Positions 36,860 through 46,339 of a stretch of DNA of 64,000 nucleotides are shown here, piece by piece. Location: NCBI GenBank assembly GCA_031280645.1, contig JAITGL010000025.1:1-64000 (forward strand), read 5' to 3'. A program made the position numbers and the translations under genes. Position 1 is the first letter of the stretch; every line of letters begins with the position of its first letter. Source of the stretch: Tannerellaceae bacterium (lineage in GTDB: Bacteria; Bacteroidota; Bacteroidia; Bacteroidales; Tannerellaceae). The notes beneath the pieces are model-generated. The model was given only the letters and a program-made list of their open reading frames with translations, did not search any database and had not been told where the DNA came from.

Positions 36860-37258
36860 ACAGCTCCCCGGAACGATAGCTCTGTTCCCGGGAATAAGCT
36901 CTTTATGCCCTGGAATAAGCAGCATATTCCCGGGCATACGCAACATATTCCCAAGCATAAGCAATGTATTCCCGGGCATACGTAACATATTCCCAAGCAT
37001 AAGCAATATATTCCCGGGCATACGTAACATATTCCCAAACATAAGCAATGTATTCCCGAACATACGCAGTATATTCCCAAACATAAGCAACATATTCCCG
37101 GGCATACGCAGTATATTCCCGAGCATACGTAGTATATTCCCTGAAATACGCGCCTTATGTCGAGGCACAAACTGCTTATTCCCGGACATAAGCTATCCAT
37201 GTCCGGGAATAAGCAGTCTATGCCCGGAAATAATCAATCTATTCCCGGGAACAAGCAA
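36860..37258. repeat. Intergenic tandem array E, 21-bp half units alternating in a 42-bp superunit
   Basis: ATTCCC motifs recur every 21 bp (for example 36926, 36947, 36968, 36989). Half units of type CCCGGGCATACGCAACAT alternate with CCCAAGCATAAGCAATGT over much of the array. Some units contain the perfect palindrome TTCCCGGGAA. About 19 half units fill the whole gap between the convergent ends of sprA and the TolB-like gene, so this array is not upstream of any promoter. Confidence 0.93.
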
Positions 37259-37264
37259 TAAAGT

Positions 37265-38758
37265 TCAGTTTTTAACCCCAATCATCTCCGGCTCTGAAAA
37301 AATAGCCCCCGCCAGATCGTTAAACCTTAACGGGATAGGGCCTTTAATCAATTCCGGCCGCGAAAAATTACGATGATCGGTTTCATAATAATCAGGACTT
37401 TCTTGAGGAACAACAAAGGGTTTTGAGATATTTCCAAGCTCGTCGACATGGCAAACAAAAGGACGGCTGTTCATCCCGTCGAGCCGCCGGCTGCTGAAAA
37501 CAAACCACCTGCCGCTGCTCGACCACGACATATAACTCTCGCTTTCGTCGCTATTAATTGCAGGCCGGCGATATTCATTGGTCTTTAAATCCATTATATA
37601 AATATCGGCCGTTTTATTAGTAACCGGGAAATATCCGAAGTCGGTAACGCAAAAAAGCATAAACCGCCCGTCGGGCGATACGGTAGGAAACGAGATACTG
37701 CCCCCAACCTCCTCGGCCGCCAGCAAAACCGACGGCTCGCCGAGCTTCATCTCCCCAACGTCGAACCCGGCTTGCATCAAACTGTAAAGCGCCTCCTCGT
37801 TAGGAGTATTCGGCGCATGAGGCCAAGCCGAAACAAAGTACAGCGTTTCGCCGCCGGCCGACCATGCCGGAAGATTCTCCCGCTGCTCCGTAGAAATTTG
37901 CGGGAATGTAAAAACATTGCCGGCATCCGTATCATACAAAACTATATCCGATTCGAGATCGAACACCTCCTTCATCTTGCGCTCATGGCCGGTGATATAG
38001 TAGTTCTGGCGGATGTTGTTAACCGCAAAGGCAACAAGTCGCCCGTTGGGGCTCCATTGACAGTAAGCCCCGTGCGACAGCACTTCGGGCACGGGAAAGG
38101 CTTTTTTACCGAGCTTGCCGTTATTGTAGAAAACGGTTCCGCCGCGGCTGCCCCTTACATGAAAAAGAAAACGGGCGGGATTATTTTTGTGGAACGTATG
38201 ACAGTTCATACAGTTATGCTCGATACGATAATTGTTAATTATCTCCGTTTCCTCAAACGTTTCCAGATTCCGCTGCTGCATCCCCATCCTGTTCCACAAC
38301 CCATCGGCGGGAGCGATATCGCGGTAAACCATGAAAGGGTCGATCGAATCGGGCGATACATAATTCCGTATGCCTTCAAACCTCCGCCAGCCGTTGCCGT
38401 CGCCTATTTCAACACTGATCGTAATCGTATCGCCGGCGTTATCCTCCAGCAGCTTGCGCCACGCTTTAGCCCCGATACGAACATCAGGCCGGCGGCTAAT
38501 CATAGAAATCGCCCTCCCGGCGACGCCCGAAATACGAACCCGAAACCTATCGCCCGGCTCGTTTATCCTGAAATTAACAGGGGCAATGTTTATGGGAACA
38601 GCGATGTTTGTAAAGTCGGGATAGATTTCCGGCAGCCGGTTTTCTTTCCCGATATCGCCGCTACTCTCCGCCGGCCTTGCGCATCCGCTAAGGCAGAGGA
38701 GGAGGGGGATGGCAGCGGCTGCCTGAAAAATTATTGCGATCGTAAAACAACGCTTCAT
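37265..38758 (-). CDS. Lipoprotein with a c-type haem motif and TolB-like beta-propeller
   Basis: A 497-residue protein. A lipoprotein signal ends at LLLCLSGC (Cys about 26). Residue region about 180-190 contains CMNCHTFH, a single CxxCH haem-attachment motif. The rest has WD40/PD40-like repeats (YCQWSPNGRLVAFAV, NLPAWSAGGETLYFVSAW, PTVSPDGRFMLFCVTDFG, YMSWSSSGRWFVFSSRR), giving a TolB-type propeller. It is the last gene of a seven-gene minus-strand operon and follows the DUF6057 gene by 12 bp. Function is unknown; the haem suggests a redox or sensing role at the outer surface or periplasm. Confidence 0.8.
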   Translation of the reverse strand: MKRCFTIAIIFQAAAAIPLLLCLSGCARPAESSGDIGKENRLPEIYPDFTNIAVPINIAPVNFRINEPGDRFRVRISGVAGRAISMISRRPDVRIGAKAWRKLLEDNAGDTITISVEIGDGNGWRRFEGIRNYVSPDSIDPFMVYRDIAPADGLWNRMGMQQRNLETFEETEIINNYRIEHNCMNCHTFHKNNPARFLFHVRGSRGGTVFYNNGKLGKKAFPVPEVLSHGAYCQWSPNGRLVAFAVNNIRQNYYITGHERKMKEVFDLESDIVLYDTDAGNVFTFPQISTEQRENLPAWSAGGETLYFVSAWPHAPNTPNEEALYSLMQAGFDVGEMKLGEPSVLLAAEEVGGSISFPTVSPDGRFMLFCVTDFGYFPVTNKTADIYIMDLKTNEYRRPAINSDESESYMSWSSSGRWFVFSSRRLDGMNSRPFVCHVDELGNISKPFVVPQESPDYYETDHRNFSRPELIKGPIPLRFNDLAGAIFSEPEMIGVKN

Positions 38759-38770
38759 GCCTGCAAATAT

Positions 38771-40585
38771 TTATTGTGTGATTCTGAAAAACGCTTCTTT
38801 CTTTTCCTCGTCGCCAAGCCGGCTTTGAAAGAGGATATAATACCAATACGTATCTCCGTATTTATCCTCCAATATCTTGCTTGCCCTCGACGGATTACGC
38901 GAGGCTACGGCCAGCAATTCGTTCTGGAAATTATAGAAGCGCTGCACCGTATTCATGTCGAAGTTATAGGTATCCATATCGAGCGGATTATCGCGGTAAA
39001 GGCTAAGATAAATCAATCCTTCGAGATATATTTTCGGAATATTCCCGTAGCCGAAATCTTTCAGTTTAGTTACGTAATATGCAAACCGTTCCGTTTGATG
39101 ATCGAGCAAGGCGGCAAGCAATAAATAATCGTAAGCCATCCGGTTAATTCCGGGAAACTGCGCCAGGAAAGGCAAATTCATAACCGGATTCTGCCGGGCG
39201 ACAACCGTTATGGGCGTAATTGCATTCCGAATCTCCGCAAGCTCCGTATCATGGCTGATAAGCGAAGTATCTTCGGCGAGCTGGCGGTAATAATTGGCAG
39301 CCTTATTTTCAAACGGGCAATGGTCTAAAAGATTCAGGATTTTGCGCGCCTCCGGTATATATTCTCCCGCCAAATACGCTTTGATAAGATTAAGCATAAC
39401 GAAGGGATTCATTCCATAAACATTGGCCGCCTCCCGCCCCCATTTAACCGATAGCGATATTGCTCCCATATAAAGAAAAATATGTTGATTCGGCAGTATT
39501 TCGGCCATCGAATTTTCCTCGGGAAGCATCAGGCCGGCCGATCCGAAACTTTGATTATAAAGGAATAAATCGGTATGTATTTTTCCTGTACGATATAGCG
39601 CTTCGTTTGTATAGAAAACCGTATTCCTGTCGGGATATTTACATCGCTTTGCCGCCTCCAGGGCATTATTCCACCGGCACGAAAGCGCATAATGCTGAAC
39701 GGATAATCCCTCCTTTTCCTCTCTGTTGAAAATGCACGTAAGCAAGATCAGGACTGCGGCAAGCGAGGAAGCCCGAAGCCATGCCGGCTTAAGGGCAATT
39801 CCCGCCCCTATTCCCATCCTTCGTCCGGCAAGCGCAATTATTCCTGCGGTAATTAGAGTTCCGTAAAGTACGAACGGGAACCAGGGAAACGAATAAATAC
39901 GCATCATATCAACCGCCTCCTGCTTCAGATCGTGAACGGAGATAGCAAACAAAAGCCTGAACGCAATTCCAACAATTAACGTCGCCCCAATCCATCCCGC
40001 CCAAACAGTTTGACGCCGCTCCGCAAGCATGATAAAAGCCATGATTACAAACAATGCGGCAACTAATATTCCTCCCAAATAAAGAACGGTTCCCAACAGT
40101 AAGATATACGCCGTACACAACTGTATTCGATTCAGTTTGCGCAATGCAATCAGGAGTATAAACATAGAGGAGAAGAGAAGCAAAAGGAGCAAATCAAATC
40201 GCAAGTCATGCCCATAATCATTACGCATCGCCATCAAAGCGACAACCGATGCAAAAGGAACCGCATGACGATATATCTTACCTCCGAATAACTCCATCCC
40301 CAACCGGTATATTGCAAATAAAATTACGCCAACAATAACCGACGATAACAAAGGGAATCTATACAACTGCGTAATAAATCGGGCAACATATTCCGACGGA
40401 TAGCCTGGGAATTTCAGATAATTCGACAGGAACCATCCACCGGTAAAGAATGTTGGATAACGCCTCATCAGGTACAGTTCGGGATTCAGTATTAGCCATA
40501 GCCAAAGGGCGTATAGGGCAAAGGCCGTGATAAGAATATGCGTTAGCGATATGCGCCGGGATAGTTTCCTCATATTGATTCGCAA
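38771..40585 (-). CDS. DUF6057-family multi-spanning membrane protein
   Basis: A 604-residue protein. About ten hydrophobic segments occupy residues 12-300. A soluble C-terminal half (about 300-604) follows with helical, TPR-like character (EAAKRCKYPDRNTVFYTNEALYRTGK, NVYGMNPFVMLNLIKAYLAG). This arrangement matches the uncharacterised Bacteroidota family I know as DUF6057. It lies 6 bp from the gene upstream and 12 bp from the haem/TolB-like gene. The role is unknown; a membrane protein acting with surface polysaccharide modification is only a guess from the operon. Confidence 0.75.
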   Translation of the reverse strand: MRINMRKLSRRISLTHILITAFALYALWLWLILNPELYLMRRYPTFFTGGWFLSNYLKFPGYPSEYVARFITQLYRFPLLSSVIVGVILFAIYRLGMELFGGKIYRHAVPFASVVALMAMRNDYGHDLRFDLLLLLLFSSMFILLIALRKLNRIQLCTAYILLLGTVLYLGGILVAALFVIMAFIMLAERRQTVWAGWIGATLIVGIAFRLLFAISVHDLKQEAVDMMRIYSFPWFPFVLYGTLITAGIIALAGRRMGIGAGIALKPAWLRASSLAAVLILLTCIFNREEKEGLSVQHYALSCRWNNALEAAKRCKYPDRNTVFYTNEALYRTGKIHTDLFLYNQSFGSAGLMLPEENSMAEILPNQHIFLYMGAISLSVKWGREAANVYGMNPFVMLNLIKAYLAGEYIPEARKILNLLDHCPFENKAANYYRQLAEDTSLISHDTELAEIRNAITPITVVARQNPVMNLPFLAQFPGINRMAYDYLLLAALLDHQTERFAYYVTKLKDFGYGNIPKIYLEGLIYLSLYRDNPLDMDTYNFDMNTVQRFYNFQNELLAVASRNPSRASKILEDKYGDTYWYYILFQSRLGDEEKKEAFFRITQ

Positions 40586-40591
40586 TATCTG

Positions 40592-41854
40592 TTAAGGCAG
40601 ATCCGATTCCCAGAGTGTTTTTATCGTTTCTTCTTGCGAATAACCAAGCGGACAAGCTTCGCTTTTAGTATTAGCTCGATAATTACCTTCCGTTTCATTA
40701 GCGCAGCTTATCATACGACATCCGGGCATTTCGAGATGGCCGTCCGGATCGGTTTCTCGAATCCATTTGAAAGCATATTCGAGCCATTCATTGCGGTAAT
40801 TATCCGGCTGCTGAGCGAACCAGGATATTTCATCCCATCCCCATATAAAGAATCCTTCGATAGTAGCTTCTCCAGGCGTTTTACTGCGACCGAAATTATC
40901 AAACTCAACTAAGTATGGCAAATGCTCGCAACTCCATCCGCTCGGCGAAATACATCCTTTGCTTTTATTATAGATGCCATCAAGATAATTTACTTCCAAT
41001 ATCGCCTCATACGGCTTGTCGGGAATCTCTTTTATCCGCATCGGAAACGAATTAAAATCAATCAGGCTTTTGCCGTCTTTTACCATTCCTCCGTAAGGAA
41101 CGTGAGCATCAATAAGCGTCCATTTTCTCCTGGCATGTTTGCCGGCATAGTCGCGGATTTTTGCAAGCGTATTCGCCCAATGGTCGCGATGCGGATCATT
41201 CATTCCGATAAGTTCTACCTGCCCTATATGAAAAGCTTCACAGCCTATATTTATATAAGCCCCGGCAAGAAAATAGAACCATAGCTGCGTTTCTATTTTG
41301 CTAATATCCGGAACGCTGCTGCCCTTTCGCCAATGATTAACCATAATACTATCTTCGTTAAGCATTGCCTCATACGAAAACATTCTGTTTTCAACAGGGA
41401 GATTATAATCGCGGAAAACCCAGTCGGGAATGGGAACATTATTCACGTCTTCGGTAACGATTTCAAAGAGGCATGCCTGGAATACAATATCCTTGTCGAA
41501 AGCATGAAGATCGTTGATTATTTGCCGGGCATTATCCCAATAAGCAGGATCATTTAATGCGCTTTCATTTCCCCAGCGATAAATAGCTCGCCCGATAAAT
41601 TTAGCTCCAATGTTTTTAATCATTCGTATATCGTCGGCATGATAAGAGTAAGTTGGCTTACCTCCCGGAAGTTCGGGCATTAGGAAGTAAACCATGGTGA
41701 TTGAACGATCCAGATAGTTTTCCAGAACGTTGCGGGAAATCCCGTTTTCATCAAAATAATACGCATCGGCCGGCTCGGTTTTGCCGCAGGAAGGAACGTT
41801 CAAGGATGCGAGGGCAATTAAGGTAAGTAATGCAAGTAATGCAATATGCTTCAT
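40592..41854 (-). CDS. Uncharacterised lipoprotein, glycoside-hydrolase-like barrel
   Basis: A 420-residue protein with a lipoprotein signal ending at LASLNVPSC. I cannot assign a family with confidence. The sequence suggests a TIM barrel: DIRMIKNIGAKFIGRAIYRWGNE, ILEVNYLDGIY, and FFIWGWDEISWFAQQPDNYR, with acidic residues at strand ends (such as E near HIGQVELIGMNDP). This resembles glycoside hydrolase-like domains. It lies between the carbamoyltransferase (22 bp upstream) and DUF6057 genes of the operon. Confidence 0.6.
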   Translation of the reverse strand: MKHIALLALLTLIALASLNVPSCGKTEPADAYYFDENGISRNVLENYLDRSITMVYFLMPELPGGKPTYSYHADDIRMIKNIGAKFIGRAIYRWGNESALNDPAYWDNARQIINDLHAFDKDIVFQACLFEIVTEDVNNVPIPDWVFRDYNLPVENRMFSYEAMLNEDSIMVNHWRKGSSVPDISKIETQLWFYFLAGAYINIGCEAFHIGQVELIGMNDPHRDHWANTLAKIRDYAGKHARRKWTLIDAHVPYGGMVKDGKSLIDFNSFPMRIKEIPDKPYEAILEVNYLDGIYNKSKGCISPSGWSCEHLPYLVEFDNFGRSKTPGEATIEGFFIWGWDEISWFAQQPDNYRNEWLEYAFKWIRETDPDGHLEMPGCRMISCANETEGNYRANTKSEACPLGYSQEETIKTLWESDLP

Positions 41855-41876
41855 AATTCATTAGTGTTTTTAATTA

Positions 41877-43727
41877 TTAATCAAGGTCAAATCTAATCAG
41901 TTTTTCTATGTTGCCGATATTTTGTTCTTCGTAATACAGAAGATAGTCGCCGATAACCAGGCAGTCTATCCTCGCATTTACGAAATCATAATATGCTTCT
42001 TCAGGGGTACACACCATTGGCTCTCCTCTTACATTAAAGGAAGTATTCAACAAGATACTTGCGCCGCTTATTTCCTTGAATGAACAAAGCAGCCGCCAAA
42101 ACCTCGGATTACTTTCTCTACTTACAGTTTGAACTCTTGCCGAATAATCAACGTGAGTAACGGCGGGAAAAGGAGATCGAACATTATAGAGTTTCTCATA
42201 CACCGCATCCGAATTATCCTGAGAGGAGATTTTCCATTTGTCGTTGAGTTGGGTTACAAACAACATGTAAGGAGATGGGTTCTTTAAGGAAAAATATTCC
42301 GCCGCATCTTCTTCGAGCACGGCGGGAGCAAACGGACGAAATTCTTCCCTTTGTTTTATCTCCATATTTATTCTTTTTTGAATGTCGGGATTCCTCGGAT
42401 CGGCAAGTATGCTTCGGTTGCCTAATGCGCGGGGGCCGAACTCCATTCTACCCTGAAACCATCCGATTATTTTTCCGGCGGAAAGCTCTTTGCTTACGGC
42501 GGATACCAAGCGATCGTAATCGTCGTAGCGATGATAAGCGGCATTCAATCGGTTTAGTTTCTTAGATATGATTTTATTCGTATAAGAAGGTCCAAGGAAA
42601 CCGTATTCCATGCCGTCGGTTTCTTTGTTTATACAACGTCGCCGGCCGAAGTAAATATGGTAGCATGCAAGGGCTGCGCCTAATGCGCAGCCGGCGTCGC
42701 CGGCTGCGGGTTGTATCCATATTCCGTTGAATAATCCCGATGCTGCGATCTTGCCGTTGGCAACGCAGTTGAGGGCTACTCCGCCTGCCAATACGAGATT
42801 GTCGCTGCCGGTTAGTTGACGAGTTGTTGCGGCAAGACGGAGTATTATTTCTTCTGTAACCTGCTGGATGGCGGAGGCTAAATTGGCGTGTACGGAGGTT
42901 ATTTCCGATTCCGGTTCGCGGCGGGGGAGTCCGAATAAGTTGTGCCATTTCCTTTCGTTGATCATCTTTAATCCGGCGGCGAAATTGAAGTATTGCATGT
43001 TGAGGATTATTGATCCGTCGGCTCGTAAATCAACTAATGATTCGAATATTTTTGCTTTGAATAATTGGGTTTGCGCGCAATCCCGATCGCCGTACGGCGC
43101 AAGTCCCATTAGCTTATATTCGCCGCTGTTTACCTTAAAACCGAGGTAGTATGTAAAGGAAGAATAAAGCAAACCGACTGAGTGAGGGAAGTGCATTTCT
43201 TTCAATATCCTGATTTTCTCCCGCCTGCCGATCCCAATTGTTGCCGTAGCCCATTCGCCGGCTCCGTCGATTGTCAGTATGGCGGCTTCTTCAAAGGGCG
43301 ACGGATAAAATGCGCTTGCCGCATGGGATAAATGATGCTCGGAAAAGAGTATGGCAGGATTGGTTGCGCCCATCCTTTTCAGCTCGCGAAGCAGCATGTT
43401 TTTGGCAAACAGTTTCCCCTTTATCCATACCGGCATTGCTTTAATGAAACTCTTAATTCCAGAAGGAGCAAAGGCGTGATAGGTTTCTAAAAGTCGCTCG
43501 AATTTGAGCAGGGGCTTGTCGTAAAATACTACCGCCGAAAGATCGTCAAACGATAGTCCGGCTTCTTCCATAACGTATGCCGTTGCATGGCTTGGAAAGC
43601 GGTTATCGTGTTTCTTTCTTGTGAAGCGTTCTTCCTGGGCGGCTGCAATGATTTTGCCGTCGATAACCAGCGCGGCTGCGCTGTCGTGATAGTAGGCGGA
43701 GATACCCAGAACGGCTCTTTCTTGCAT
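41877..43727 (-). CDS. NodU/CmcH-type O-carbamoyltransferase
   Basis: A 616-residue enzyme that moves a carbamoyl group from carbamoyl phosphate to a hydroxyl of a sugar or other acceptor. The N-terminal ASKHA/Kae1-like domain begins LGISAYYHDSAAALVIDGKI and contains SEHHLSHAASAFYPSPF (metal-binding His region). The C-terminal domain has GWFQGRMEFGPRALGNRSIL and LNTSFNVRGEPMVC. All core motifs are present. It is followed upstream by DUF5989 and SxtJ genes, a set also known from saxitoxin clusters (sxtI/J/K). The acceptor here is probably a cell-surface glycan. Confidence 0.92.
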   Translation of the reverse strand: MQERAVLGISAYYHDSAAALVIDGKIIAAAQEERFTRKKHDNRFPSHATAYVMEEAGLSFDDLSAVVFYDKPLLKFERLLETYHAFAPSGIKSFIKAMPVWIKGKLFAKNMLLRELKRMGATNPAILFSEHHLSHAASAFYPSPFEEAAILTIDGAGEWATATIGIGRREKIRILKEMHFPHSVGLLYSSFTYYLGFKVNSGEYKLMGLAPYGDRDCAQTQLFKAKIFESLVDLRADGSIILNMQYFNFAAGLKMINERKWHNLFGLPRREPESEITSVHANLASAIQQVTEEIILRLAATTRQLTGSDNLVLAGGVALNCVANGKIAASGLFNGIWIQPAAGDAGCALGAALACYHIYFGRRRCINKETDGMEYGFLGPSYTNKIISKKLNRLNAAYHRYDDYDRLVSAVSKELSAGKIIGWFQGRMEFGPRALGNRSILADPRNPDIQKRINMEIKQREEFRPFAPAVLEEDAAEYFSLKNPSPYMLFVTQLNDKWKISSQDNSDAVYEKLYNVRSPFPAVTHVDYSARVQTVSRESNPRFWRLLCSFKEISGASILLNTSFNVRGEPMVCTPEEAYYDFVNARIDCLVIGDYLLYYEEQNIGNIEKLIRFDLD

Positions 43728-43729
43728 CG

Positions 43730-43879
43730 TTAAAACAGCGTATAAATTAACGGGGCTATTGATGAACTCATCGTTAATACTACAACCAAACTGAGCAGCA
43801 AAAGAATGATGATTGCCGGAATTAACCAGTATTTTTTTCGCGTCCGGAAGAAGTTAATCAGTTCCTTTATGAAGTCCAT
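43730..43879 (-). CDS. DUF5989-family small membrane protein
   Basis: A 49-residue protein starting MDFIKELINFFRTRKKYWL, with one membrane segment (about 18-36). It fits the DUF5989 family that pairs with carbamoyltransferases and SxtJ proteins. It lies 2 bp upstream of the carbamoyltransferase start and 5 bp downstream of the SxtJ stop, so it is clearly part of the operon. Function is unknown; it may anchor the complex in the membrane. Confidence 0.85.
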   Translation of the reverse strand: MDFIKELINFFRTRKKYWLIPAIIILLLLSLVVVLTMSSSIAPLIYTLF

Positions 43880-43884
43880 TGTCG

Positions 43885-44298
43885 TTAGAAGGTATTTATA
43901 AAATCTTCATCAGTATACTCATGATTGCGATCCTTAAGAGTCGACTCTTTGCTCTTCCCGAATTGCCTTGCCTGCATATTGTCATTCTTCAAAATTCGCT
44001 GAATAAGCCCTATCGGAGTTATGACAACAAGATAAGTTAATCCGAGTATCGCCGGCGTTGTTATCCTGCCGAGCGCCTTTGAAAGCGCATGCCATAAAAC
44101 CGACAACGGGGTTAACAGCGATGGGCAAAGCAGCGATACGAAACTTATGATTACAATCGCAATAATTATCCGCCCCTCGTCTCCTTTTATAGAGGCATAA
44201 ATGGCAGCGACGAGTATCGCAACCAAGCCAAATCCCATATTATCTTGCTTTGTTACCTCGGAGAATACTGTTGCTATTTTACGGATAATATTTCTCAT
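43885..44298 (-). CDS. SxtJ-family membrane protein
   Basis: A 137-residue protein with three hydrophobic segments (about 25-37, 46-68, 82-102) and a charged C-terminal tail. The pattern PLSVLWHALSKALGRITTPAILGLTYLVVITPIGL is typical of SxtJ proteins found next to carbamoyltransferases. The start overlaps the stop of the SGNH gene by 4 bp. Function is unknown. Confidence 0.85.
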   Translation of the reverse strand: MRNIIRKIATVFSEVTKQDNMGFGLVAILVAAIYASIKGDEGRIIIAIVIISFVSLLCPSLLTPLSVLWHALSKALGRITTPAILGLTYLVVITPIGLIQRILKNDNMQARQFGKSKESTLKDRNHEYTDEDFINTF

Positions 44299-46223
44299 TC
44301 CAATTTCCCTTTCATCATCATAGCGTCCCTATTACCCGGATCGGTTTCCAATATCTTATTAACGTATTTGAGCGCAGCCGTTGCGTTACCCATCCGGAAG
44401 TATATTTTTGCAACCGCTATCTGTACGGAATCGGGATAGGCGCCGTTATATCTGTCGGATAAAGCGCAGAGTTCGGAGTATTGTTCTTTCAGAGAGTTAA
44501 GGTTCATTTTCCCGCTATTATATTGCTCCATTGAGGCAAAATACGACTTGGCTTCGGAGGGTTTATCCATCATTAGCGTGAAAATAAAAAGAGTGCGGGC
44601 CTTCTCGAAATCGGGCGATGAGCGGAATGATTTCCTCATGTATATCGAGGCGGTTTCCAGATTGCCCGATTCTGCATTATCCATGGCCGCTTTTTCTTGA
44701 AATGCGGGATCGGAGGCGTATTCAAGGGCGGCTCCTTCGCTTATTTTGGTTGCTTGGCCTGCACGCAAGCTGCGTTGATAATGGAGGTAAAGGGCGTTAT
44801 GAACATCGAGCCAGTTTTCTTCGCGGCGGAAGAGCTTGGCGGCAAGCTGCTCTTCGATGGAGCTTTCGGGGATGGGGCGGTTTGCGGCCGGGTCGTTGAA
44901 GGGCCAATGCGACTTTAGTTGCATGATCCTGAACTCGCCGGCTATTGAGTCGATGGGCGAAACGGGCATTCCGGCGCGCCACTCCCGCTCGGTTACATGC
45001 CGGGCTTCTTTGCCTGCAACGCCGGTTTCGAGTAGCTTTTGATAAAAGGCGGAGGCCAACAGGGAGTATCCGAAGAGGTTGGGGTGTACGTGGTCGGTAA
45101 AAAGCTCGTTGCCGAGGATGCCGTGGGGCGAATGTTGCACGAATAGCGCTTTGGCGTCGACGAGATGGGCGTTGTCATATCTGGCGCAAAGCTCGGTTAT
45201 TATGGCGTTTAGTTCTTCGGGAGCGCGGAAGCGGAGTTGGTCGTCGTCTTTTGCGGCTGTGTACAATTCGCCCGCCAGGAGGTAGTTGCCTGCCCGGTAA
45301 TGAGTGGCGGCCGAATTGAAAAGGGAATCGGCATTGGAGCCGGCTTCATCGCCCGACAGGGGAGGCAAATCTTTTACATTGCTCACAAGATTGCTTACCA
45401 GAACGGGGATTCCCTTGTTGCCGAGGCGGCGTATGGCGGCGTTCATATTGCAGGCAAATTGCTCAACGCCTCGCTTGTAGAGCCGGGAGTTGCGGGCTAT
45501 CAGGCGGTTGCCGGCCATGATTTCCATGCGGGTGCGCATGCGGCCGGAGCTTTCGTTTTTGTTGAACAGCTCCGGCAAACTTGCGAGCAACTGTACGGTT
45601 TTCAGCTCGCGCATTTTAAGGAGAATGTTAATAAACGGCGCGCTGCCAACGTAAGTGGAGGCTGCTCCCATCGCGCCGTAATATTCATTTTGCCCGGCGT
45701 AAATAAGTACTGCGTCGGGCCGGTATCTTGATATCTCTTTGGCAAATCCGGCGATGGCGAATGAATTGACGGCCGTGAGCGAAAGGTTTATTACCTCAAA
45801 ATCCTTGTCGGGAAAGGAAAGCATAAGGCGGTATTGCAGCCAGCGGTGAAACGATCCGTTGTGGAAATATGGGAAGCCGATGGTGGTTGATTCGCCAAGT
45901 ACAAAGATGCGTATTGTGCCGGCGGGCTTCTCTTTCATGAATAATTCGGCATTGCCCGACGTTGCCGAGGCTTTCCCGTTAAAGTATTTGGCCGAGGCTT
46001 CGCGGTTAAAAACAAGGTACTTGTTATCGTAAGGATATTCTTCGATCACATTGGAGCCGTATCCGTAGCCTCCGAGGTTAAGCGCAAGCTCAAGCAGCGC
46101 CGCGAGCGCAAAAGGCGTTAACACGGCCGCCGCCTTGAGGGCAAGCTGCCTGCGGCGGGGCTTTTCCCGCTTTGTTTTTCTTATCGGCTTCATTTGTATT
46201 AATCGGGATTTAAGGATCTGCAA
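44295..46223 (-). CDS. SGNH/GDSL-type hydrolase with C-terminal TPR region
   Basis: A 642-residue protein, anchored by one N-terminal membrane segment (about 28-52). The SGNH domain has FVLGESTTIGFPYF (block I Ser), YAGQNEYYGAMG (block III Asn region) and FTDHVHPNLFGY (block V Asp-His). The C-terminal third carries TPR-like repeats (AYPDSVQIAVAKIYFRMGNATAALKYVNKIL). It heads the seven-gene operon. SGNH enzymes in this set are thought to add or remove acyl groups on exported polysaccharides; here that is inference. Confidence 0.85.
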   Translation of the reverse strand: MQILKSRLIQMKPIRKTKREKPRRRQLALKAAAVLTPFALAALLELALNLGGYGYGSNVIEEYPYDNKYLVFNREASAKYFNGKASATSGNAELFMKEKPAGTIRIFVLGESTTIGFPYFHNGSFHRWLQYRLMLSFPDKDFEVINLSLTAVNSFAIAGFAKEISRYRPDAVLIYAGQNEYYGAMGAASTYVGSAPFINILLKMRELKTVQLLASLPELFNKNESSGRMRTRMEIMAGNRLIARNSRLYKRGVEQFACNMNAAIRRLGNKGIPVLVSNLVSNVKDLPPLSGDEAGSNADSLFNSAATHYRAGNYLLAGELYTAAKDDDQLRFRAPEELNAIITELCARYDNAHLVDAKALFVQHSPHGILGNELFTDHVHPNLFGYSLLASAFYQKLLETGVAGKEARHVTEREWRAGMPVSPIDSIAGEFRIMQLKSHWPFNDPAANRPIPESSIEEQLAAKLFRREENWLDVHNALYLHYQRSLRAGQATKISEGAALEYASDPAFQEKAAMDNAESGNLETASIYMRKSFRSSPDFEKARTLFIFTLMMDKPSEAKSYFASMEQYNSGKMNLNSLKEQYSELCALSDRYNGAYPDSVQIAVAKIYFRMGNATAALKYVNKILETDPGNRDAMMMKGKLE

Positions 46224-46339
46224 TAGGTATTCGACTGTTGATAGCGGCTTGCTTTACGCCTGGCCTTGCTGCTGAAACGCGATGCTACGGGCATCTATCT
46301 TTTGCAATCAAATGCAGCGGCTTTTACATAATGAAAACG

